DNA of 64,000 bases from Phanerodontia chrysosporium. Its lineage: Eukaryota > Basidiomycota > Agaricomycetes > Polyporales > Phanerochaetaceae. The stretch is from positions 855,980 to 919,979 of the forward strand of contig MJGA01000014.1 in assembly GCA_001910725.1 (NCBI GenBank). The letters are read 5' to 3'. The translations under genes and the position numbers were made by a program. The notes beneath the pieces were generated by a model, which worked only from the letters and a program-made list of their open reading frames with translations, made no database searches and was not told the DNA's origin. This document shows, piece by piece, positions 34,169 to 43,279 of the stretch. How positions within the stretch are numbered: position 1 is the stretch's first letter; each line of letters begins with the position of its first letter.

Positions 34169-34824
34169 TTACAAGTAGCAACATTTCTCGCGCTGCGCGA
34201 GCTCCTGATGCAATGTGAACTCAAAGTCGAAACTCTCGGACATAGTAAAAATGAAATCGCGCTGAAAGGTCCTAAGCCAGTGCAGACCATGACTCCGCAC
34301 GAGGTGATACATCGCAATGTTCCAGGGACTCGGTCCGAAATGCTCCCGACAATACGTCTGGATTCGATAGTAAGCCCGCTTTCACACTATGCATCGATAT
34401 CGTTCACGAACTCACCCCGGTGTCACGGATCGTCGTCCAGGCCTCGTCACCCCGCGACATGTCGTTGATATTCAGGTTCATCCTCAGGATCATTCCAGCA
34501 ATCGCCCGCGCGCTGTGGAGTATGCGCACGAACCTGGCCTTCTTGACGTCCTCAGCGTCATCGTTCTGCCGTGCGTACTCTGCGAAATCTCCCTCGAAGT
34601 TGTCCCAATTTCGATCGCGGTACCACGGCCCAGACAAACCCTCGAACTTCCAATGCTCCTCAAACACGTATTGTCGGTTGCGCACTGGGCTCCCATCTCC
34701 GTTCTGCCAAACTCTTCATCAGTACCATCTTCACCTCGGCGAAAACCTTACTTACGCCAGATGAGGCATGCTTCCCATCCTCGACCTCTTCGGGAACGGC
34801 ACGCGAATCGGTAGTGCTGGACAT
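34169..34824 (-). CDS. YGAW-family small protein, A2 gene 2
   Basis: Exons 34824-34756, 34703-34416 and 34357-34169, matching 6769-7424 with a few substitutions (for example GP.Y with W in place of C in exon 2). Splice sites and frame are kept. Confidence 0.8.
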
Positions 34825-35366
34825 TACGAGGGTGGATGGTGGTGGTGGTCTTTCAAGTCGCTCAGCATTGCCCTTGCGCGAGATCGCTACTGATAAGAAT
34901 TTGATCACATGTTGTATGCACCTGTTTGCAGATAGATCGACCAGCTGATGGCGGTGGAATGGACATTCCCGCCTTTGCATTTGTTTTTTTAAATATGTTT
35001 GTGGCAGACATACGCAATTTCTGACATCCCAGATAGTATGATCTCTACTATGTGACCGACACAAACATCTGTAAAATTGGTCGTGGCACAAATGCCTTTT
35101 CGTCAACTCCTCTTTGAACCCTCTGAACCTCTAACCCATTCTGAACCCAACATCTATCCTGAACTGAGGGCGATTTATTCGAGGCATAAACACTTCTGAC
35201 ATTTATTCACGATCTCTGTTTGTGGTTACATGATTCAGGGACTGGTAACTTGAAAACCAGCATGTCATGATATGCAGACTGTTGTGGCATGCATATGACA
35301 AGTTGTTGTCACTTTGCCTGCTATGGGGAGTGATCGAAGTGCCTTCTGTGCAATGAAGCCCTCACT

Positions 35367-35602
35367 CCGATCGCTCCTCGAGCAGCGATCGGGGCTCATG
35401 GGTATACTCGCTCCCTTTGCTGTCTTCGATTGTCGGTGCTTCCCGATCGCTGCTCGAACAGCAATCGGGTGGTCCTACCCATCTCATCAGCTGTCGCCAC
35501 CCGATTGCTGCTCGAGCAGTGATCGGACGGTAACACTGGTTCTACGCAGTGTTACCTGCCATGACTGGACCGTTTCCGATCGCTGCTCGAGCAGCCATCG
35601 GA
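35367..35602. repeat. Palindrome cluster, 4 units (A2)
   Basis: Four palindromes where the A1 unit has three (7967-8146). It shows that units are gained or lost between otherwise nearly identical copies. Confidence 0.9.
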
Positions 35603-35755
35603 GATTCAGTCACGGTTTATAAGTTTGATCTCATGCTTGCAGCATACATAACCGATCCCAATTCATTGATTTTCACGTTCCATAATTTAACATAGGTTGG
35701 AATGTGTCGGGGATACCCCTCGTTATTTCGCAAATTTAAAAGTCAAAGCCTGGAG

Positions 35756-35797
35756 GGTGACCTAAGCCCTAAGGTACCAGTAAAAAACCAGTATAAT
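35756..35797 (+). other. Unit terminus (CCAGTATAAT end), copy A2
   Basis: Identical to the terminus at 8298-8339. The flank here is the dUTPase part of gypsy-2. That A1 and A2 are the same up to this base and differ after it defines the end. Confidence 0.88.
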
Positions 35798-36187
35798 GGT
35801 GGAAAGACACCATCCAAGAGCACTACCGAGGCAGCAGGCTGGGACCTGTATGCAGCAGAAGATGCAACAATTCCAGCAGGAGACCGCAAACTCATCAGCA
35901 CTGGCATTCACATCCGAGTTCCAACTGGGACCTATGGACGAATTGCACCGCGATCAGGACTAGCACTCAAAGGCATTCATGTCGGCGCAGGCGTTATCGA
36001 CCGGGACTACACAGGTATCGTCAAAATACTACTCCTTAACACAAGCGACAGTGACTTCACAGTCACGACTGGAGATAGGACGGCTCAATTGATCCTGGAG
36101 AAAATTGCCGATGCCGATATAGAAATCGTCGAAACGCTACAGTCAACCGATCGTGGATCAGGCGGGTTTGGATCCACTGGAAAATAA
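35798..36187 (+). pseudogene. dUTPase domain at the C-terminus of gypsy-2 polyprotein, 5'-truncated
   Basis: About 130 codons with the five dUTPase motifs in order: AAGWDLYAAE (1), APRSGLALKG (2), GVIDRDYTG (3), GDRTAQLIL (4) and RGSGGFGSTG (5). The frame has no start of its own; it begins at the unit terminus. It is followed by a purine tract (gaagaggggg) and an LTR, so it is the C-terminal dUTPase of a retrotransposon polyprotein and not a host gene. Everything upstream (gag, protease, RT, integrase) is gone. Confidence 0.88.
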
Positions 36188-36226
36188 AAGTCTTCTCTCG
36201 GGAGTTCGAATCTGAAGAGGGGGTAC

Positions 36227-36758
36227 TGTCACAGTTTTCTAATTCCCTACGGTTTTATTCTCGTAAAACGCCCAGTAGGCGCTAGGGGTTAGGGTTATGG
36301 ACTAGGGTTAGGACAGGCACGCGTCAGAACGCGGTCACGTGTTGGTCACGTGCTGGGAATGGACTCAGAGTCATGTGAGGATCTTATCTTTATCTTATCT
36401 ATGATGTAGACGCTCCGGTACAAGGGTATAGTAGGTAGCCGGACCCAGGGTCCGGGTAGTGTATTCTAGAATAGCGTAGAAGGTTCCGGACACATCTGGT
36501 ACTTGGCTCTAGACTTCGCCGAGCCCGGAGTGTCTTGGCAAGTATCGCACCATCATCACGCCATCGCGCATGTGATGGGCAGTATCAAGGGTCTCGGGTA
36601 GTACCAGGGGTCCTCCCCTTCATGTATATATACCGGGCTCTGCTGGGCTTAAGTCCCCAGCATCATCTACCTCGTCTTTCACCCACTTCACTCGCAACTC
36701 GCAGTCAAGTCCAACCCCACTTAAGCTACTAAGGTAAGTAGCGGGGTTTACTTTGACA
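36227..36758 (+). mobile_element. gypsy-2 3' LTR
   Basis: It starts TGTCACAG directly after the purine tract and ends CTTTGACA, about 532 bp. It has a TATA box (tatatata at ~36624) and a GATAA-rich stretch (36385-36402). It contains telomere-like GGGTTAGGG motifs (36288-36316). It has no similarity to the gypsy-1 LTR. Confidence 0.82.
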
Positions 36759-37057
36759 CACTGGAGCCGTCCACGTAACCTGTACGACCTTCCCATCATG
36801 TGACCCACATTCTAATGTAGCTATCCACTTGCCATTTGCAGATTCATTCCAACCGCTTGCATATGTGCTACATGCTGAACCACTTCCACCCCACTTCCCT
36901 TAAGTATTGTAATAGTCGGTCTTCACAGTTCCCATCAATCATATGATGTTATCCCTTATCTCCCCTATCATTCGATAATATATACAACGCACCCTCCATT
37001 TCCCCTTCACTGTTCACTCTTCCTTCGCTCTGTCCCCACTTCCGCTTCTTGGAACGT

Positions 37058-37684
37058 ATGTCCACTCAACAAAACAACTCCCCAGCCCCATCCTGCCCCA
37101 GACCTGCCTCAACGGCACCTTCTGTACGTCGCTTCAAACAACACCTAACAGATTAAACCTAACAACGACACTACAGTCTACTTCTCGTGTCCGTACCCCG
37201 GAGGATGAACTCGAGAGGTTGACCGATGAGGAGGTCCCCAAGCCACTGCCCGCAGAGGTCGGCGACCCCAATGTCGTAACCAAAGAACATCGCTTCCGCG
37301 TCATCCTGGACAACGTCCGTTACCTCTGCGGCGTCCTTCTCTGTACCGAGACAGAGTTGCGCAACATGGTCGCTGGTGACAAAACGTGGACGGACTTGTG
37401 CCTTGCATATGTAAGTTCTTCCTATATCTCTGCAATTCGCTTTGTCGTCCCGAAGCTCACCCACTGTCCAGCACACGCTCTGCCAGTGCTATGGCGCTCG
37501 AGTCTGGAACGTCGCCCTCTGTCATCTCATGTGGAACCACAATCTCCCGGTGTTGGCGAGCTTTGCCAACGACCTCAACTTCGTTCCCAGCATCGTTCAC
37601 GAGTTCAAGAGGACTGCTCACCGCGAACTTTGCAATCCAGAGTCGTGTCGGGAGACGTATCAGCTTCAAAGTGTTTGGTCGTAA
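37058..37684 (+). CDS. YGAW-family small protein, unit B2 (three exons)
   Basis: Exons 37058-37123, 37177-37410 and 37472-37684; introns 53 and 61 bp, phase 0. The product is about 170 residues: a Pro/Ser-rich start (STQQNNSPAPSC), RFRVILDNVRYLCGVLLC in exon 2, and CQCYGARVWNVALCHLMWNH in exon 3. It is diverged from the other family members but keeps both intron positions and the YG..W motif. It reads in the opposite direction to the neighbouring SAM-like and MAKK genes. An ataatatataca stretch at ~36977 may serve as its promoter. Confidence 0.78.
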
Positions 37685-37883
37685 CCCTGTACCTATAGTA
37701 TTTCTTTTGATCCATGTAATTTGTAAATGAAACATTTTCCTTGGTTCACACTCTGAACCCCTACGGGAGATGTAAGTCGCCCCCTCGGTGCTCAAGCACC
37801 GTCCGGCGGCCCGTTGATGGTTCCGACGCTGAGCGTTCATGGGGGATCTGATGCCTAACGTTTCGCAGATATCAACGTCTCTT

Positions 37884-38122
37884 CCCCGATCGCTGCTCGA
37901 GCAGCGATCGGGGACATACCCACCTCAACCGTTGTGTGTCAGATCGGTATGTGGTCCGATCGCTGTTAAAGCAGCGATCGAAGATAACCCGCTTGTGGCA
38001 TAATATGAAGTAACTGTGTCTCTCCCCGATCGCTGCTCGAACAGCGATCGGATAACAATCAGTTTCTGGCAGAGAGCGCAGTAACTGCACGTCTCCCCGA
38101 TCTCTGCTTGAGCAGCGATCGG
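37884..38122. repeat. Palindrome cluster, 4 units (B2)
   Basis: Identical to 17586-17824. Confidence 0.9.
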
Positions 38123-38217
38123 AGTATTCTACAGTTTGACATTAAACACTCGTAAATCATCCAACAATATTTTATGTCATAGTACACACAGTAAGCTCTT
38201 GTTACAAAACCCGGCAC

Positions 38218-39179
38218 TTAGTGAGGATACAATTCGCGCAACCGAGACTCAACAATGCGGGAGTCTAGAGATGTCATACCAAGATCATGACGGAGCATCT
38301 TCAAGTAATTATCCGCACCTAGATTCGCCACCGCCCACAAATCCTCCTCCGTTCGGATACCCGCCTCCAGGAACTGATCCAGGTACCTCTCCAGTGGAAG
38401 GTGCACATGTCGAAGAAACTCCCGGATAGCCTCGCCTGACTCGTCCAGAGAGCTGGCATCCTCAGTAGCCATGGCACCCCCCACGTCGCCAGGCTCGTCA
38501 ACCTGCATCGTTTCCTTCCCCTTGCCTGTCTCGCTTCCCTGAGCCTCCTCCTCCTTCTCGTCCTCGTCCTTCTTCTCCTCCTCATCATCAAGTTCGTCCT
38601 CCTCGTCCTCCTCGTCCTCCTCGTCCTCCTCGCCCTCCTCGTCCTCCTCGTTCTCTTCGTCCTCCTGCTTCTTGTTCTCCCTGTTCTCCTGCTCCTCGTC
38701 CTCCTCCATAGCTTCTTCATTCTCCTCCTCATTCTCTTTTGCCTTGCGCCCCTTGCCTTTTTTCTTCGACGAATGCTCCGCCCGCCACTGCTGGCTCGTT
38801 ACGTGTGCTCGAAGGTACACCTCGAGCGGCCATCCCTTCTCGTACCGGCCGAGGAACGGGCATCGCTCCATCACCTGTACTGTACATCAGAACCTTGCTA
38901 CATTTCCATCTTCACCGTCCGGCGCACTCACTTTGTCCCGCAGCGATTCGTATTCAGCTGCAGCCCGATCACCCCAACGCCTCTCCAGAGGGATGAACCG
39001 CGGATACTCCTCCCTCGCCACCTTCTGTGCATTCAAAACCAACATGTCAATTAACATTCCAATTGACCCTCCAAGTTCAATCATCAACGCACAATGAGTT
39101 CCCTCCTCTCTCCCGCCATCATCCCTTCAATCGCACTCAGGCCTCGGAACTTCGACGTCGACTTTGGCACTGGAATCAT
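38218..39179 (-). CDS. SAM-like acidic protein, copy B2, intact (three exons)
   Basis: Exons 39179-39093, 39024-38932 and 38874-38218; 278 residues. It starts MIPVPKSTSKFRGLSAIEGM. It is the same architecture as the A2 copy but with a longer acidic tract and diverged C-terminus (FLRHVHLPLERYLDQFLEAG). Intron 1 has a gttaattgac branch-site-like sequence. Compared with B1 it keeps the C that B1 lost, so it is the working B copy. The clear A/B divergence with kept exon structure suggests the gene was under selection. Confidence 0.8.
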
Positions 39180-39329
39180 TATTGTCTGTGAAAGAGATGG
39201 GGGGACAGAGGAGCTTCCTGTCACCTACCGTGCGCAGTAACAGGACAATAGATAAAGAGCACCAAGCATGTACAATCAAATCTCAGCCGATGTCCTGTCA
39301 TATCCATTTCTCACATGACAGGCCATTCA

Positions 39330-39711
39330 TCACACGCCCGAGCAACCAATGCGATAGCGCAAGATGCATGTATTTATCTCTTCACGGATTGGCAGATTCT
39401 GCCCTTCCCATCTCATTCTACATAACCCAGCCCTCATCTCGTTCAAGCGAGGCCGGATCGGCGGGCCCATATTCAGTCTTGACACGCTGGATATGATAGA
39501 TCTCCCCCGGGGGGCGCTCTTGCCTTGTGATGCCAATGCCAATAGACCTGGAAAGTACCAGCCTCATCCGGCGAATGTGCTCCGTGTCATCGATCGGCTC
39601 TGACGTCGCCACCTCGGTGCCTTCGTTCTGAGCCTTCGCTTCAGTCGCCGTCTTCACCTTCTCGTTCTTGCCCTTCCCTCCCCTCTGTCTCTTCTTTCCC
39701 TTCTTTGCCAT
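39330..39711 (-). pseudogene. MAKK small basic protein, copy B2, frameshifted
   Basis: The first half is intact from MAKKGKKRQRGG through IHQ-like and LERDEGW (to ~39420), where an extra C compared with B1 (plus-strand cataaccc against cataacc) shifts the frame to an early stop. The conserved second half (RMRWEGQNLPIREEINTC) continues in another frame to 39330. B1 and B2 are thus broken at different places. Confidence 0.65.
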
Positions 39712-40002
39712 TTTTTCTAACGAGCTCTATGTCATATTGGATTCCTCGCACTCAATATCTTGTAATATACTTACAACTGTTTTGATCAAATTGGTGATAT
39801 CTTATAGCTGTCGTGGATGGGGTAGAGGATGGAGAGCAATGCATTGTCTACCAGCAATCGCGCTTAAATACGACAGATATTGATTCGCAATAAACGCCTA
39901 AGGTTACATTAAGTCACGAGTAACTTGAAGCATGTGATAATGAATATACCGGTCACTGCTCCCGAGAGCAATCAAACTGCTTTCTGCGAAATGAAGCCTT
40001 CA

Positions 40003-40377
40003 CTCCGATCGCTCCTCGAGCAGCGATCGGGAACATTGGGTATACCCTCTCCCCTTCGCTTCTGCAACCCAATGGTGTGTTCTCCGATCGCTGCTCGAGG
40101 AGCAATCGGAGTGAAGGCTTCATTTCGCAGAAAGCAGTTTGATCGCTGTTCGAGCAGCCATCTGAGGGTAACACTTGGCCTTCTTAGAGTTGCCTGATCC
40201 AGCTGCACCTTTCCCGATCACTGCTCGTGGGGTGCTCGGGGTGGCTTTCATGAAACCACGGAATAACCCTTCCTGTCCGATCGCTGCTCGAACAGCGATC
40301 GGAGACTTTAAGTCCGTTTCATCTTTGACAATTATCAGCCTATTTCCCCGACCCCTCTTCGAACAGCGATCGGGGAG
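40003..40377. repeat. Palindrome cluster, 6 units (B2)
   Basis: Copy of 19702-20073 with a few base changes in the arms (gatcactgctcgtgggg). Confidence 0.88.
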
Positions 40378-40528
40378 ATTGCTTCTTTTGCATGTTTTAC
40401 GTGAGTCAGTACGCTCAAATTGCATTATTCTTTTTAATCACTTCATCTGTCACTTTGAGCTTAAGCGCCTTTACTATGCTAATTCATATACGAACTGGTT
40501 CTCCAAACATGCGAGGCTATGCCTTAAG

Positions 40529-40570
40529 GGTGACCTAAGCCCTAAACAACCAGTAAAAACCCAGTATAAT
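40529..40570 (+). other. Unit terminus (CCAGTATAAT end), copy B2
   Basis: Identical to 20228-20269, but the flank is now a fragment homologous to 7437-7790. Confidence 0.87.
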
Positions 40571-40830
40571 GAGGGGGTGGTGGTGGTTGTCTTTCAAGTC
40601 GCTCAGCACTGCCCTTACGCGAGATCGCTAATGATAAGAATTTGATCACATGTTGTATGCACCTGTTTGCAGATAGATTAACCAGCTGATGGCTGTGGAA
40701 TGGACATTCCTGTCTTTGCATTTGTTTTTTTTTTTCTAATATGTTTGTGGCAGATATATGCAATTTCTGACATCCCAAATAGTATGACCTCTACTATGTG
40801 ACCGACACAAAAGTCTGTAAAATTTGTCAT
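40571..40830 (+). repeat. Truncated fragment of an A-type unit
   Basis: About 75-85% similar to 7437-7700 (upstream region of a YGAW gene, with tcaagtcgctcagcactgcc and the ttgatcacatgttgtatgca stretch). The gene itself is missing; the break coincides with the B2 terminus. Confidence 0.75.
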
Positions 40831-40839
40831 GGCACAAAT

Positions 40840-41300
40840 TTCTTCTTTAACCCCTCTTTTAACCCTCTCGACACCTGTCAATTCTCATCTGCGTTCTGGG
40901 CCCCCCAATGCCGCGCCTGTCTCAGAACAGTCGCGGCTGACCCACGTCCATATGGGTCCATCACTCATCATCACCTCAGTCCGCCGCGAGTGTCTCAGAA
41001 CATTCGCGGCTGACCCATGTCCATATGGCTCCATCATCATCCATGTCAGTTTGCCGCGAGTGTTTCAAAACATTCGCGGCGCATAGGCTGTCTCAACACC
41101 ACTTCACATTCCTTACCTTCAACCCTATCAAAACCTTACATATACCCTTCTTTTACCTACCCAGGACCCATATTAGACCCTGTACCCCTTCCGTAACCAT
41201 AACCTACCTGTACCATACTTATATCCTAGTTAAACCCACCTTAACCCTCTAATAACCATGAACCCGTACTTAGCCCCATCCTGAACCCAACATGTACCCT
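40840..41300 (+). repeat. Degenerate telomere-like sequence and short tandem repeat
   Basis: Scattered aaccct/taaccc motifs occur throughout. Inside, 40905-41085 holds three imperfect ~70 bp repeats, each with gccgcgagtgtctcagaaca and gacccatgtccatatgg. No gene seen. Confidence 0.6.
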
Positions 41301-41355
41301 AAACCGACAGCAAGAATCTAGGCATAATGCCGCCGTCCTTTTATTGCCCTCCATG

Positions 41356-42562
41356 CGCTCGATAGCGACAATGACTCAGATTCTCAGCCACTCGCTGCCA
41401 AGATCATCACAGCACCAAAAAGGTCCTCTTCAGCAAAAGATGTGGCCCCTGCAACGCACGAGAAGCCGCAGGCCTCAGTAACACTGTCCAGCATGTCATC
41501 TCACACCACCAGCGTTGCCCTGCCACTCGCCGCGCCACCGAAGAAGTCTGCCAAGGAGAACTCGAAGACTCGCCGCGATGATGAGGATGACACCTCTTCG
41601 TCCGACGAGCTTTCCTCTTCCGAAGATGACACGCCTCACTTTGTCGGCCTGACCCCCAGCGATGAGTCAGATGCATCGGAAAGTGAGTACACGTCGCACT
41701 CTGACGGAGATGGAGACTCGGAAGACAGCGACGCTAGCATGGGGCAAGCATATGGGGGCGTCTGAGTTGAACTCAAGGTATGCACTCACCATATGTCTTT
41801 TGTATGTTACAGGCTAACCTCTGTTCGCTTGCAGGACTTATCTGAAGATACCACTACTGACAAGAGAGCACGGTCGGCAGCGCCCCCGAGAAAGCTCAAA
41901 CGCACAGAGCCTTCTGAGGAAAGCAACGATGTAGATGGACGGCAAAAGAAGCGGAGTAAAGCGGACCTGACGGCAGATGCAATTGAGGTACGCACTTGTA
42001 CTCCCCTGCAAGCTGTTCTGACGATGTTGCTTCTCCCGCAGCGTCCTACTTTCTGGACACCTTAGATGTCTCTGGCAACTCCAAGTCGGGTCACTCCAGC
42101 CAGTGCTGCCACCAAGTTGGCTGCAGACCACAGCGCCGTGAACTTCAAGATCGAAGACGCCAGCCAGCCCTCAACAATCCATGCAGGGAGAACGCTGGAC
42201 GCACTTCGTGCGTGGGAAGGGTGTTTCCATCCAAGCACCCAGCTTGTGTACAGCCCGAAGCGTGAAGTGCGCCTCACTGACCAACAACTGCACATCGCAG
42301 CACTCATGCACGACACGGCAAATCACGTCGCGGCATTCGTTGCCTTCAATTGCGGTACACTGACCATAACATCTTACACTCCTAAGTTTGATGCTCATTT
42401 GGCTACATCTCAGCTCTTCAGGAGAGCCCCGAGCGAACCAAGCAACAGCAAGAAATCATATTGCAGGGGGTGATCGCTCTCGGTGAAGAGTACACGGCCA
42501 TTGTCCAGTGCTTGATGAGCAACTACCACTACATGAAGGTTTTCACCGATTTCGTACGCATC
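41356..42562 (+). pseudogene. Gene C: acidic protein fragment, interrupted by gypsy-1
   Basis: Exons by splice signals: ~41356-41777, 41835-41987, 42042-42354 and 42414-42562. The N-terminal part is Ser/Asp/Glu-rich (DDTSSSDELSSSEDD), then basic (RSAAPPRKLKRTEP), then a better ordered part (VRLTDQQLHIAALMHDTANH, VIALGEEYTAIVQCLMSNYH). There is no start codon, and in-frame TGA (41763) and TAG (42063) lie at exon joints, so it is probably decayed. The 3' part is cut by the LTR at 42563. The rest should lie left of the window. Function unknown. Confidence 0.55.
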
Positions 42563-43241
42563 TGTCGCGGAGCTAGGGCTCAACGCTTCACGAGGGAGGG
42601 CAAGTGGGGAGGTCGACGACGAGGCGCGGCGGAGCGAGTCACGCAGCGACGAACAAACTTGTTCAGCTGTCCGTATTGACCAAGTTGTATTAGTGTTGTA
42701 TACTACAGTACAAACGATGGGCTTACCTGTCCGTATTGACCAAGAGGTCGAGATGACGGACAGGAGCGAGAGGTGCTACCTATATATACTACAAGAGTTC
42801 AGGGCAGGCTGTACGATTACATAAGCTGATGGGCAGTGCTCGGCATAGCCAGCGAGGCTGCGACGCGGGCTGCGCGGCGAGGCTGTGCTGGGGCTATGTC
42901 ACGAGGCTGTGTCAGCTGGCAGTGTCTCGAGGCTGCGTCGGGCCGAGGCTGTGTCATCAGGCTGATCAGCTCGGCGTGTCTCGGCGAGGGGAGTCATCAG
43001 GGATGACAGTGCCTTCTCGGCGATCCAGGGAACCGGTGGTCCGGGCAGTGTCTGAGCGCGCAGCGGGATGCGCTGGCGTCTAGGGGTGATGCGCCATCAG
43101 GGCGCAGGCGCTGGATGGCCAGGCGCCGGGTGTGGGCGGCTAGGACTCCAGACGGCGCGAGGGCTGCTCGCCCGTTGGATTAATCGAGGAAAACAGCCAA
43201 AAATCGGCGAAAAATAGGGCAGCACCGTCACATCCGTGACA
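42563..43241 (-). mobile_element. gypsy-1 3' LTR
   Basis: Read on the minus strand it starts TGTCACGG after a purine-rich tract (ttttaggagggggg at 43242-43257) and ends CCGCGACA at 42563. It is 679 bp and matches 1-575 in reverse orientation. The flank gcatc just left of it should be the target duplication. Confidence 0.93.
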
Positions 43242-43279
43242 TTACCCCCCTCCTAAAACCGAGCGTCCTCGCGAGGTCG

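Larger units (their letters stand above)
34825..35797. repeat. Right arm of inverted-repeat module (A2)
   Basis: Near-identical to 7425-8339 but about 60 bp longer, because it keeps one more palindrome and spacer. It ends at CCAGTATAAT. Confidence 0.8.

Noticed and set aside
35798..36187. Host dUTPase gene
   Set aside because: No start codon or promoter; it is followed directly by a purine tract and LTR.
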